DNA of 64,000 bases, from positions 62,001 through 126,000 of the forward strand of contig DATGQZ010000007.1 of the NCBI GenBank assembly GCA_035303945.1. Direction: 5' to 3'. This stretch comes from DATGMS01 sp035303945 (GTDB lineage Bacteria > Bacteroidota > Bacteroidia > Cytophagales > Cyclobacteriaceae). The position numbers and the translations under genes were made by a program. How positions within the stretch are numbered: position 1 is the stretch's first letter; each line of letters opens with the position of its first letter. Shown here in pieces: positions 9,228 through 18,339 of this stretch. The notes beneath the pieces were generated by a model. The model ran no database searches and was not told the origin of the DNA. It saw only the letters and a program-made list of their open reading frames with translations.

Positions 9228-10594
9228 ACTTGTCCCTAAAAAATAGAATCGCGTTCTACTACATGGTCGCAACGGCCGTTGTCGTGGCAATGGTATTTGT
9301 CATCGTTCACCTGATCGTAAAAACCACCGTTTATCATAACTTGGACACAGCCCTCTCCTACCAAGCGGAAAAACATACACATGAAATCTTTATAGAAGGG
9401 GATAGTATCAGGTTCAGCAATAAGGCGGAATGGGAAGAAAGGGAGCACAAGGAAGTCGAAATCCATCCGGTGTTCCTACAGATCAATGACCGCTATGGAA
9501 GGATCATGGATAAGTCCCCGAATCTAAAGGAACAGTATCTGGAATTTGAGCATCACCCTAGCTTTGTAGATCCCCATACCACTCAATTAGGTGGTAGGGA
9601 AATCCGCCAAGCCCAAATTGCGCTTAATCGGGATGGAGAAATTGCCGGATACATTTTAGTTGCCATGCCCTTGGAAGACGCACAAATGGTGCTCAACAAC
9701 CTTAAAAATATTTTACTGATCCTTTATCCGGTAGTTTTGTTTCTGCTCTTTTTTATCAGTCGCTTTCTAGCGGGAAAAAGCATTATTCCTATTCAGCGCA
9801 TCACTGAAACAACCAACAGGATTACAAGAAACAACCTTAACGAAAGGGTGTTGCTTCCAGCAAATAAGGATGAGTTATATACCCTCTCAACTTCCATTAA
9901 CGATCTGCTGCAACGCATTCAGGACGCGCTGGAGAGAGAAAAACAATTTACCTCAGACGCTTCCCATGAATTGAGAACCCCCCTCTCCGTGCTAAAGGGA
10001 ACGCTGGAGGTATTAAACCGTAATCCGCGGTCGGAGCAGGAATATAAGGAAAAGATAGCCTTCAGTATAAAAGAAATTGATAGGATGTCGGGCATTGTTA
10101 GCCAACTGCTATTATTGGCTAGACTTGACAAATCCTCCCTCACTAAAACCGAGCCGGTCCAATTGATTGCCGCGATTGACGAAGTGCTACAACGGCATAG
10201 AACAGCGATTAAAGAGAAGGGGTTAAAAGTAACATTAGAGGATTTTTCCGATGAAGAAGTGCAAACCGACCCCTACTACCTGGACCTCATCCTTGATAAT
10301 ATAATAGGCAACGCGATCAAGTATTCCTTCCATTCATCCCAACTTTTGATCCAAGTAAAAAAGGAAGGTCTACAACTGGCTTGTAGCATCAAGGATCAGG
10401 GCGTAGGCATCCGGCAGGAAGATCTTCAAAACATTTTCATGCCTTTCTTTCGTTCAGAGGCCCTCAAGCACAAGGAAATCAAAGGAAACGGGCTGGGGCT
10501 GTCCATTGTACAGAAAGCATGTAACCTGATCCACTCCCGGTTGTTGGTTGAGAGTCAAATCAATTTGGGAACCACCGTGACCTTGATTTTCTAG
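9224..10594 (+). CDS. Sensor histidine kinase of the metal-efflux-linked two-component system
   Basis: This is a 456-residue inner-membrane kinase. TM1 is about 11-32 and TM2 about 162-182, flanking a periplasmic domain of some 130 residues. That domain is rich in His, Glu and Asp (for example HKEVEIHP and EFEHHPSF), which would suit metal sensing. A HAMP region follows at about 183-240. The phosphorylated H248 sits in SDASHELRTPLSVLKG. The ATPase domain has N363 (DNIIGNAIKYS), DQGVGI at 391-396 and GNGLGL at 421-426. It is translationally coupled to the response regulator. CusS or CzcS-like function is inferred from position and domain order. Confidence 0.93.
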   Translation: MNLSLKNRIAFYYMVATAVVVAMVFVIVHLIVKTTVYHNLDTALSYQAEKHTHEIFIEGDSIRFSNKAEWEEREHKEVEIHPVFLQINDRYGRIMDKSPNLKEQYLEFEHHPSFVDPHTTQLGGREIRQAQIALNRDGEIAGYILVAMPLEDAQMVLNNLKNILLILYPVVLFLLFFISRFLAGKSIIPIQRITETTNRITRNNLNERVLLPANKDELYTLSTSINDLLQRIQDALEREKQFTSDASHELRTPLSVLKGTLEVLNRNPRSEQEYKEKIAFSIKEIDRMSGIVSQLLLLARLDKSSLTKTEPVQLIAAIDEVLQRHRTAIKEKGLKVTLEDFSDEEVQTDPYYLDLILDNIIGNAIKYSFHSSQLLIQVKKEGLQLACSIKDQGVGIRQEDLQNIFMPFFRSEALKHKEIKGNGLGLSIVQKACNLIHSRLLVESQINLGTTVTLIF

Positions 10595-10630
10595 TACATA
10601 GCAATGATGGTATAAGAAGCGTCACTCCCG

Positions 10631-10652
10631 AAGTACTGTGGAGTACTTTTGA
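10631..10652 (+). terminator. Possible terminator after the kinase gene
   Basis: AAGTACT and AGTACTT pair perfectly around a GTGG loop, followed by only a short T run (TTT). It lies 36 bases after the kinase stop. The stem is AT-rich and the T tract weak, so termination may be partial. Confidence 0.4.
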
Positions 10653-10755
10653 AGCACCTTGATGTCTGACATCTTCTTTTGCCTATTTTATGAAGAGGAA
10701 TATAACTGCGTTATTCTCCTTTAAATATTTATCTAAGAAAGCAAGTCCCACGTCG

Positions 10756-10782
10756 TTGCTTAGACCAGACCCTTTAATTTTG
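10756..10782 (+). promoter_or_regulatory. Promoter of the metal efflux operon
   Basis: TAATTTTG at 10775-10782 fits the -7 consensus TAnnTTTG. A TTG at 10756-10758 lies 16 bases upstream as a -33 element, close to the usual spacing. The pair is about 98 bases ahead of the pump start at 10880, leaving a leader with a palindrome. Confidence 0.5.
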
Positions 10783-10798
10783 GCACGATTCGGTGTTT

Positions 10799-10813
10799 TT
10801 AAGATAATCTTAA
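10799..10813. promoter_or_regulatory. Perfect palindrome TTAAGAT-A-ATCTTAA in the efflux operon leader
   Basis: A 7+1+7 perfect inverted repeat lies 16 bases downstream of the predicted -7 element and 66 bases ahead of the pump start. It could be an operator near the transcription start or a weak leader hairpin. It is too AT-rich to be a convincing terminator. Binding by the adjacent response regulator is a guess. Confidence 0.35.
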
Positions 10814-10879
10814 GAAACTCCTAAGGAAAGCTTTAGGCTAGTAGTACTAGATTTGTCGGCTCCAGTACTTGTTGCCCTC

Positions 10880-13800
10880 ATGCTAGAAAAAATCATTCAC
10901 TATAGTATCAACCACAAGCTTGTTGTTTTCCTTTTTACTGCACTGCTAATTGGTTTTGGTATATTTTCGTTGACGCAGATTCCGCTAGGTCCTGTGCCGG
11001 ACATTACCAGCAACCAAGTGCAAGTCATCACTACTTCGCAAAATCTAGCCACAGAAGACGTGGAGAAATACCTCACTTATCCGGTGGAATTGGAAATGGC
11101 GAATCTTCCTGGAGTAATCGAAATTCGCTCTATTTCTAAATTTGGATTATCTGTAGTAACCGTAGTATTTGAGGATAAGATGGGCACTTACCTACCTCGC
11201 CAGTTGATCGCAGAAAAGATCAAACTCGCAGAGGAGCGAATTCCGGCAGCCTTTGGAAAGCCTTTTATGGGCCCGGTTTCTACCGGCTTGGGAGAAATAT
11301 ATCAGTATATCATTGATGTAGAAGACGGTTTTGAAGATCGCTATTCGATTATGGAGCTTCGCACCATACAAGATTGGATCGTCAAACGGCAGTTGTCAGG
11401 CATTGAAGGCGTAGTGGAGGTCAATACCTGGGGTGGCTTTCTCAAACAATATGAAGTCGCCATCAATCCGGAGCGACTGCGGGCAGTAAATGTAGACTTG
11501 GCAGACATTTACCAGGCTCTTCAATCTAATAATGATATTGCCGGTGGAGGCTATATCGAAAAGACCCACGAGAGTTATTTCGTGCGCGGCGAGGGATTGG
11601 TGGAAAGCCTGGAAGATATCGAAAACATTGTCATCGAGACCAGAAACGGAAACCCCGTGTACATCCGCGATGTGGCGACGGTAGGATTTGGACATGCCAA
11701 CCGATTTGGTGCCATTACCGCCAACGGAGAGGGAGAAAAGGTCTTGGGACAGATAATGATGCTCAAAGATGCTGATTCTAAGGCAACCATCGATCGCGTC
11801 AAGGAAAGACTAGAGGAAATGAAGGCCTCACTTCCTGAAGGTATCATCATCAACGGATTTCTTGATCGAAGTGAATTGATTGATAAAACAACACACACCA
11901 TCGCCGAAAACCTGATTTTGGGATGCTTGATTGTCGTGTTTGTAGTGGTGCTGTTGTTAGGAAACTTCCGATCAGGATTGGTTGTCGCCTCCGTAATCCC
12001 GCTTAGTTTGCTATTTGCACTGTCGATGATGTACCTGTTTGGAGTAGACGCCAACCTGATGAGCTTGGGCGCTATAGACTTTGGGATCATCATAGACGGG
12101 GCCGTGATTATCGTGGAATATATTGCTTTTAAGATAACTGCCGAGGGAAACCGGTTACTGCCGCTGTCGAAAAGAGAAAGAAGAGACGCGATGGATGAAA
12201 TAACCTATAACGGCGCCACTAAGATGATGCGCTCGGCTGTCTTTGGTCAGATCATCATTATCATTGTCTTCATTCCCATTTTATCATTATCGGGCGTGGA
12301 AGGTAAAATGTTTATACCAATGGCGCAGGTTTTCAGCTTTGCACTGATCGGTACGATGATCTTGGGCTTTACCTATGTGCCGGTGGTCTCTTCACTGTTC
12401 CTCAAGCCAGAAGATCCCGAGAAGAAAAATGTTTCAACACGCTTAATCGCTTGGTTGAACAGCATCTACGAACCATGCATCGTTTGGGCCTTGAAGAGCA
12501 AAAAACTGGTATTGGGAGGAGCATTACTTGTCCTTTGTATTGCTGGTTTGATCTTGAGTCGCATGGGGGGCGAATTTGTCCCCACCCTTGACGAGGGGGA
12601 CTTCGTAATTCAACCTGTGTTAAAAACTGGTACCACGCTAACCAACACAATTCAAACCACTACCCAAATGGAGAAGATTCTACTCGATTTTCCAGAAGTA
12701 AAACAGGTAGTAACCCGAATCGGAGCGGCCGAAATACCTACTGACCCCATGTCAATGGAAGAGAGTGACGTGATTATTACCTTAAAGCCAAAGAACGAGT
12801 GGACGACGGCTTCCACCAAAGATGAACTTGCCGATCATTTCAAAGAGGCACTGTCTGTATTGCCGGGAATCGATTTTGAGTTTACCCAGCCGATAGAAAT
12901 GCGGTTCAACGAACTCATTACCGGAGTCAGGGCTGATCTAGCCATAAAGATTTTCGGGGAAGACTTAAATATTCTCCACCAAAAAGCCCAGGAAATCGAA
13001 AGGGCGATCCGACATGTACAGGGCGCCTCTGACATTATAGTAGAAAAAGTAGATGGACTACCTCAAATGACCGTGAGGTATGACCGTCAAAAGATCGCCA
13101 AACACGGCTTAAATGTAAGCGACCTTAATCAGTTGATCTCTATGGGCTTTGCCGGCTTACCTGCCGGAACCGTGTTTGAGGGAGAAAAACAATTTGATCT
13201 GGTAATCCGATATGAGGAAGACTTCAGAAAGGACATAGAAAACCTTGAAATGGCCTCTATCAAGACGGCTAACGGCAGCTTCCTACCATTAAGCGAGTTT
13301 GCCAACATCTCCTACACAAAAGGTCCTGCAAAAATCTCCAGGGATAATACCCGAAGAAGAATTGTCATAGGTGTGAATGTGAGAAACAGTGATCTGCAAA
13401 CGGTGGTCAACGAGATACAAAACATTGTAGATCATCAGATTGATTTGCCCAGCGGCTATACCATTGATTATGGAGGACAGTTTGAAAACCTGAATCGCGC
13501 CAAGGCTAGGCTGACTATTGCAGTACCTGTTGCGCTGATTCTGATCTTCGTGCTCCTTTATTTTGCCTTTCACTCAGTCAAGGAATCACTCATTATCTAC
13601 AGTGCCATTCCTTTTGCCGCCGTCGGAGGAATTCTTTTACTCTACCTCAGAGGCATGCCTTTCAGCATCTCTGCGGGCGTTGGTTTTATTGCCCTTTTCG
13701 GCATAGCGGTACTCAATGGTATTGTGTTGATAGAACATTTTAAAGAACTAAAAGCGCAAGGCATGACAGACTTGAGAGAAAGGATTATCAGGGGCACTAA

Positions 13801-15208
13801 AGAAAGGCTAAGGCCGGTGCTTCTCACCGCTTCGGCAGCGGCCCTGGGCTTCCTTCCCATGGCCATATCCAACTCAGCCGGAGCCGAAGTACAACGTCCT
13901 TTGGCGACGGTGGTGGTCGGAGGGCTTATGACCGCGACCATCCTGACTTTGGTTGTATTGCCGGTGTTGTATGCTATAGTTGAACGTGATAACAAAGGAC
14001 CTTTTCCTCCTCCAAAACCACTTCTGGCCCTGCTTTTCATTGCTTTACCGCTTGTCAGCTTTGGGCAAGACAAAACGATCAATCTGGAACAGGCGATAGA
14101 AATAGGCTTGTCTAACAATGCATCTGCGAAAGCATCTGCCCTCCGGATAGATGAGGCCCTCGCGCTAAAGAAAAGCTCATGGGACATCGACAAGACGGAA
14201 ATCTTTTATCGGTATGATCAAAACGAGATTGCTGAAAACGGCTATCCCAATAAGGTTTGGGGCATCAGACAATCTTTCCAGTTCCCAACGGTGTATGGTG
14301 CTCAACAACAAGTGGCTGAAGCAAAGGTTCAAATCCAGGAGCAGCAACATCTTTTGACAGAAAGAATGCTGGCGAAAGAAATTTCCAAAGCTTACTATGA
14401 AGTGGTGTATTGGAAGGCGGTCAAGGAGCAATACCGCTATTTGGATAGTTTATATGGACAGTTGGCCCAGGCAGCAAACAGAAGATATCAGCTGGGCGAG
14501 AGCAATTACTTGGAAAAACTCACTTCCGAATCACAACAGAAACAACTGGCTTTATCACTTGCGCAAACAGAAGAAAACATCAAAGCCGCCTATCAGCAGC
14601 TATATGCGTGGTTGCAAACGGATGAGCCCTTGCTCATTAGAGATGAAGTTTTCTTGCCCATTTCCTTTGACACCTTTGACTCAGCCTCTCATCCGGGCAT
14701 AGCTTACTACGAAGCCGCTTTGCAATTAGGACAAAAATCATTTCAATTAGAAAAGCAAAAGCTGTTTCCGGAAATAAACATTGAATTCTTTAGAGGAAGC
14801 AATGTGTTTCCCGACGCTAAAATTTACCACGGCGTACAGGCGGGGGTGGCTATTCCCCTCTGGTTTGGGGCTCAGGCATCCCGGATCAACGCCTCCAAGC
14901 TGCAATCAGAGATACTAGAGCAGGAAAGTGCGAATTACCGCAAACATCTCGCTAATGCTGCTAACCAGCTTAGAGCTACGATAAATAAGCAGTTAAAAGC
15001 GCTGAACTATTATCATGAAGAAGGACAGGCTCTTGCTGCTGAACTGATTTCCCATGCAAGCCTAGCTTTCAGAAGCGGCGAGATTGATTTTCTTCAACTA
15101 GTACAGTTGCTGGAGAATGCAACAACAATCGAGCTAGCATACCTGGAAGACCTGCGGGTATATAATAATGTAGCTTTGGACTACAAACACCTTATGATCA
15201 ACGAGTAA
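10880..15208 (+). CDS. CusA/CzcA-type heavy-metal RND pump fused to a TolC-like outer-membrane channel
   Basis: Translation from the ATG at 10880 (MLEKIIHYSINHK) gives 1442 residues. The upstream in-frame start at 10853 adds nine unlikely residues. Residues about 1-1035 are a complete HME-RND proton/metal antiporter. The TM4 charge relay of CzcA is visible as D400, D406 and E413 in GAIDFGIIIDGAVIIVE. GGEFVPTLDEGD, typical of the family, opens the second half. After the last helix (VVLPVLYAIVERD) comes a hydrophobic, signal-like segment at about 1045-1060 (LLALLFIALPLVSFGQ). A TolC/CusC-like domain to the end follows, starting with NLEQAIEIGLSNN. Such fusions are known in Bacteroidota. Expected to export Cu, Ag, Co, Zn or Cd. 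The metal cannot be told from the sequence. Confidence 0.93.
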   Translation: MLEKIIHYSINHKLVVFLFTALLIGFGIFSLTQIPLGPVPDITSNQVQVITTSQNLATEDVEKYLTYPVELEMANLPGVIEIRSISKFGLSVVTVVFEDKMGTYLPRQLIAEKIKLAEERIPAAFGKPFMGPVSTGLGEIYQYIIDVEDGFEDRYSIMELRTIQDWIVKRQLSGIEGVVEVNTWGGFLKQYEVAINPERLRAVNVDLADIYQALQSNNDIAGGGYIEKTHESYFVRGEGLVESLEDIENIVIETRNGNPVYIRDVATVGFGHANRFGAITANGEGEKVLGQIMMLKDADSKATIDRVKERLEEMKASLPEGIIINGFLDRSELIDKTTHTIAENLILGCLIVVFVVVLLLGNFRSGLVVASVIPLSLLFALSMMYLFGVDANLMSLGAIDFGIIIDGAVIIVEYIAFKITAEGNRLLPLSKRERRDAMDEITYNGATKMMRSAVFGQIIIIIVFIPILSLSGVEGKMFIPMAQVFSFALIGTMILGFTYVPVVSSLFLKPEDPEKKNVSTRLIAWLNSIYEPCIVWALKSKKLVLGGALLVLCIAGLILSRMGGEFVPTLDEGDFVIQPVLKTGTTLTNTIQTTTQMEKILLDFPEVKQVVTRIGAAEIPTDPMSMEESDVIITLKPKNEWTTASTKDELADHFKEALSVLPGIDFEFTQPIEMRFNELITGVRADLAIKIFGEDLNILHQKAQEIERAIRHVQGASDIIVEKVDGLPQMTVRYDRQKIAKHGLNVSDLNQLISMGFAGLPAGTVFEGEKQFDLVIRYEEDFRKDIENLEMASIKTANGSFLPLSEFANISYTKGPAKISRDNTRRRIVIGVNVRNSDLQTVVNEIQNIVDHQIDLPSGYTIDYGGQFENLNRAKARLTIAVPVALILIFVLLYFAFHSVKESLIIYSAIPFAAVGGILLLYLRGMPFSISAGVGFIALFGIAVLNGIVLIEHFKELKAQGMTDLRERIIRGTKERLRPVLLTASAAALGFLPMAISNSAGAEVQRPLATVVVGGLMTATILTLVVLPVLYAIVERDNKGPFPPPKPLLALLFIALPLVSFGQDKTINLEQAIEIGLSNNASAKASALRIDEALALKKSSWDIDKTEIFYRYDQNEIAENGYPNKVWGIRQSFQFPTVYGAQQQVAEAKVQIQEQQHLLTERMLAKEISKAYYEVVYWKAVKEQYRYLDSLYGQLAQAANRRYQLGESNYLEKLTSESQQKQLALSLAQTEENIKAAYQQLYAWLQTDEPLLIRDEVFLPISFDTFDSASHPGIAYYEAALQLGQKSFQLEKQKLFPEINIEFFRGSNVFPDAKIYHGVQAGVAIPLWFGAQASRINASKLQSEILEQESANYRKHLANAANQLRATINKQLKALNYYHEEGQALAAELISHASLAFRSGEIDFLQLVQLLENATTIELAYLEDLRVYNNVALDYKHLMINE

Positions 15209-15236
15209 AGCAATGATAGATCTATTGAACAAATTG

Positions 15237-16373
15237 ATGCTGAGGCATTTTCTCTTTCTTTTTACCTTGTCTTTGCTTGCGTGCAATGCCGATGATGAGC
15301 AAAAGGTTGAAGAATTGGAAGGTGATACCGGCGAGCAGACAGAGCAACTGATTCTGTCAAAAATACAATTTGCTACATCCCATATGGAGCTGGGCAAGAT
15401 GCAGCAATATTCCTTCGGAACGTCCATCAAAATCAATGGATTGATCGATGTCCCCCCCGAAGGAAGGGCCGAGATTAGTAATTATTATGGAGGTTATGTC
15501 CGCAATTTGAAACTGATAACCGGCCAAGCTGTAAAGAAAGGCGATGTACTGTTTACCCTGGAAAATCCGGAATATGTACAGATGCAACAGGACTTTTTGG
15601 AGACTCAAAGCATGCTTTCGTATTTGGCGTCGGACTATAAGCGACAACAGACTTTGAGCGAGGAGAATATCGCTTCCCAAAAAAATTTCCTCAAGGCGAA
15701 ATCTGCTTATGAAACAGCATTAGCAAGATCTGAGGGACTAAAAAAGAAGCTTGCTTTGCTGAATATCCAATCTGAATTGGTAAAACCCGACGCTTTGAGG
15801 TCACAAATTTCTATAATTGCTCCCTTTTCGGGATATATTACTGAAGTCAATATTGTCAATGGTGCATTTCTCTCTCCTGCAGATATTGCTATAAAAATGA
15901 TTAACACCGATCATATCCACCTTGACCTCCATGTGTTGGAAAAGCACATTCCCATGCTTCGTGAAGGTCAAACCATACAGTTTCGACTTCTTGATAGCAG
16001 AGAATCTATCTTTGAGGCAGAGGTATTTATGATCGGCAAAACGATCGAAGCCCAAAATAGGATGGTCAATGTGCATGCGCACCTAAAAGACGAAAGCCAG
16101 AATAACTGGTTTACTCCCGGAATGTATGTAGAAGCAGAACTCTTTTCGGAGGATGAAGCTGCGATGGCACTTCCGTCGGAGGCTATTGTAGAGGTAGAGG
16201 GTACCTATTATGTGCTAGTCAAAAAAGAAGAAACTGAAAATGGTTACGTTTTTGACAAGGCGGAAGTACAACTGGGGCAAAGCAAGCAAGGCCTCACGGC
16301 TATTAGTAATTTCGACGATTTCCCTTCTTCCACCGAATTTTTGGTCAAAGGTGCCTTCAATTTGATCAACTAG
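15237..16373 (+). CDS. Periplasmic adaptor (membrane fusion protein) of the metal RND pump
   Basis: From the ATG at 15237 the protein is about 378 residues and starts with a lipoprotein signal (MLRHFLFLFTLSLLAC). An alternative ATG at 15213, only 4 bases after the pump stop, adds eight residues. The body has the adaptor architecture: a beta-barrel/lipoyl half (PEGRAEISNYYGGYVRNL), a coiled-coil hairpin at about 110-180, the second lipoyl half (IIAPFSGYITEVNIVNG), and a C-terminal barrel and membrane-proximal part. It would bridge the inner-membrane pump and its outer-membrane channel. No N-terminal Met-rich metal-binding segment like that of CusB is evident. Confidence 0.9.
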   Translation: MLRHFLFLFTLSLLACNADDEQKVEELEGDTGEQTEQLILSKIQFATSHMELGKMQQYSFGTSIKINGLIDVPPEGRAEISNYYGGYVRNLKLITGQAVKKGDVLFTLENPEYVQMQQDFLETQSMLSYLASDYKRQQTLSEENIASQKNFLKAKSAYETALARSEGLKKKLALLNIQSELVKPDALRSQISIIAPFSGYITEVNIVNGAFLSPADIAIKMINTDHIHLDLHVLEKHIPMLREGQTIQFRLLDSRESIFEAEVFMIGKTIEAQNRMVNVHAHLKDESQNNWFTPGMYVEAELFSEDEAAMALPSEAIVEVEGTYYVLVKKEETENGYVFDKAEVQLGQSKQGLTAISNFDDFPSSTEFLVKGAFNLIN

Positions 16374-16599
16374 ACCCGACAAATCTGAAACAATGCTGGC
16401 GCTTAAAGTTGACTTTCCAGTCCTAAAAGCTTAAACTGCACTAGATATTCTTGTATTGCGCACAAATAAACAACCTATTGAATTATTTATGTATGAAATT
16501 GGTTGATGGTCTATTACAAAAAAAGGTGCATTAAATATTGATTGCACTAAAGGTGGACTAATGTTACGATATTTCCTATTGAAAAAGAAATTAAGCGCC

Positions 16600-17199
16600 A
16601 TGAATAAAAAAACCGTTTTAAGCCTATTTGCAGTTATCTGTTTCTTTTGGGCGGGCAGTGTGATTGCTCAAGACAGCAAATTTGCAAAGCAACTTGCCAC
16701 AAAAGAAGGAGTCTCAAAAAAATCCGATACCATCAAGCCCAGGCCTGCTCCTGGCTTTAGCCTAAAGGATCTGGATGGTAAAGAAGTCTCTTTGGAAGAT
16801 CTAAAGGGAAAAGTAGTAGTACTTGATTTCTGGGCTACCTGGTGTGCACCCTGTATTAAGTCTTTTCCGGCTATGCAGATGGCGGTGGATAAATATAAAG
16901 AGGATCCGGAAGTAGCATTTTTGTTTATCAACACCTGGGAACGGCAAGAGGATCCTGCTGCTGCCGTGAAGCAATTTATGGATAGAAGAGGCTTTAATTT
17001 TACTGTATTGATGGATAAAAAAGATCCCGTATCCAAACGGAATCCGGTTGTGGAGAGCTACAATGTGACTGGTATTCCTGTGAAGTTTATAATAGATGCT
17101 GACGGAAACATCCGTCACAAGCTCACGGGATTTATGGGCGGGGACAATCAAGCTCATGTGGAAGAACTAACCGCTCTCATTGAGAGCAGTAAAAAATAA
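16600..17199 (+). CDS. TlpA-like periplasmic thioredoxin-fold protein
   Basis: The ATG at 16600 gives MNKKTVLSLFAVICFFW, a good signal peptide ending near VIAQ (residue 24). An earlier in-frame ATG at 16561 would spoil it. The mature protein is a TlpA/ResA-type thioredoxin with the redox motif W81-C82-A-P-C85 in LDFWATWCAPCIKSFP. The cis-proline region VTGIPVKFIID follows near residues 160-170. It probably reduces disulfides in the periplasm, for example for cytochrome c maturation or general repair. It is about 225 bases from the metal efflux operon and ends at a bidirectional terminator shared with mscL. Confidence 0.9.
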   Translation: MNKKTVLSLFAVICFFWAGSVIAQDSKFAKQLATKEGVSKKSDTIKPRPAPGFSLKDLDGKEVSLEDLKGKVVVLDFWATWCAPCIKSFPAMQMAVDKYKEDPEVAFLFINTWERQEDPAAAVKQFMDRRGFNFTVLMDKKDPVSKRNPVVESYNVTGIPVKFIIDADGNIRHKLTGFMGGDNQAHVEELTALIESSKK

Positions 17200-17224
17200 A
17201 AAGCGGCTTAAGCCGCTTTTTTTA
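17200..17224. terminator. Bidirectional terminator between the TlpA-like gene and mscL
   Basis: AAAAAGCGGCTT and AAGCCGCTTTTTT form a near-palindromic stem with A and T tracts on both sides, so it can work in both directions. It starts directly after the TlpA stop and overlaps the end of mscL by a few bases. Confidence 0.85.
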
Positions 17225-17656
17225 TATTCCTTTATTTGATTGTTGGTTTTTTAAGATATCTCTAATCTCGGTAAGCAATACCTCTTCTTTAGGTGGTGCA
17301 GCTGGTGCTGCAGGGGCAGCTTCTTCCTTTTTCTTAAGCGTATTCAATGCCTTAATAGCCATAAAAATAGCCGCTGCAATAATCAGAAAGTCCACCACGT
17401 TTTGGATAAATGATCCGTAATTGAGCGATACCGCAGCAATTTGCTCACCCGCTTCATCTACATAAGCATCACGCATGACCCAGCGCAGATCCGTAAAATC
17501 CACTCCGCCCAATAATAAGCCTAGCGGTGGCATGATGATATCATCTACAAATGAAGATACAATTCGGCCAAAAGCCCCGCCGATGATTACGGCTACTGCC
17601 AAGTCGACAACATTGCCCTTAATGGCAAATTCTTTAAATTCCTTTATAATTCCCAT
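17222..17656 (-). CDS. mscL: Large-conductance mechanosensitive channel MscL
   Basis: This 144-residue protein starts MGIIKEFKEFAIKGNVVDLA, the standard MscL N-terminus with the pore-lining TM1 (AVAVIIGGAFGRIVSSFV, about 20-37). A periplasmic loop follows, then TM2 (VVDFLIIAAAIFMAIKAL, about 88-105), an Ala/Pro-rich linker, and the C-terminal helix EVLLTEIRDILKN. It forms a homopentameric emergency valve that opens under membrane tension on hypo-osmotic shock. Length and all segments are normal. Confidence 0.96.
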   Translation of the reverse strand: MGIIKEFKEFAIKGNVVDLAVAVIIGGAFGRIVSSFVDDIIMPPLGLLLGGVDFTDLRWVMRDAYVDEAGEQIAAVSLNYGSFIQNVVDFLIIAAAIFMAIKALNTLKKKEEAAPAAPAAPPKEEVLLTEIRDILKNQQSNKGI

Positions 17657-17907
17657 ACGCTCGGTGGTTAGGTTAACGATTAGAATATGGCAATGAAGAT
17701 AATTAGAATCATCCGCAATAACGAAAGGTTAGCCGGATTTTTATTGCCAACCTCCTTCTTATCAGCATTTAAATTTTTTCAATCACTTACCACGTTGATA
17801 ATCAAAAGAGTAATTTTTTCGATTTTCCTTAACTTTATTGAGAAAAGCGCGTATAAAAATTACGGTTTTAATTATCTTGCTTTCGATTTGAATCACATTG
17901 ACACAGG

Positions 17908-18228
17908 TTGATATTTAAGAGCAGCACATATCGATTGATCGCTTTTGGCTTCATAATGCTATTTATGTCGTTCATCTTTGCTCCTACTATACTAGTAACG
18001 GCGATAGATGATGATGTAGATGTTAGCATGGTGTTTAATATGGTGGAAGAGGAAACGAAAGAAACCAAAGAGAAGTCTACCACTTATGTGGACGATTTAT
18101 TCCACTCTGCCTTTGTTCTTCCAAGCTGTGAATTTGAAACCTATAAAAGTACGAGAGCATTCTATAATTCTGTATTAGCACATCTTTACTGTCCCGGGGA
18201 AGTAGCCCCACCTCCCGAATTGGTTTAA
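17908..18228 (+). CDS. Small secreted or membrane-anchored protein, unknown
   Basis: This reading frame of 106 residues starts at TTG 17908. The first ATG (17956) would remove the basic residues before the hydrophobic segment, so TTG is preferred with low certainty. About residues 9-33 are hydrophobic (LIAFGFIMLFMSFIFAPTIL). The remainder is acidic and includes the pattern VDDLFHSAFVLPSC, two cysteines and a proline-rich end. It lies 111 bases ahead of the SulP transporter and could share its transcript. No family was recognised, and it may not be translated. Confidence 0.4.
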   Translation: MIFKSSTYRLIAFGFIMLFMSFIFAPTILVTAIDDDVDVSMVFNMVEEETKETKEKSTTYVDDLFHSAFVLPSCEFETYKSTRAFYNSVLAHLYCPGEVAPPPELV

Positions 18229-18339
18229 TTTTTTGATACACCCAAGGCATTTCTATCCATGCCGCGGATCTTTTTATTCATGCACCTGTAAGAGTCTTCT
18301 TTTACAAAGGCATAATCATTTAATCTCATCAATAAGTAA

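Noticed and set aside
13642..14193. 183-residue minus-strand frame inside the RND pump gene
   Set aside because: It is a shadow of the pump coding sequence. Composition (many Ser, Ala, Lys) fits an antisense frame and it has no recognisable domain.
17687..17911. 74-residue plus-strand frame between mscL and the small protein at 17908
   Set aside because: Basic, low-complexity translation (runs of Ile, Phe, Lys) of AT-rich intergenic DNA. No start signal and the frame ends just inside the next gene.
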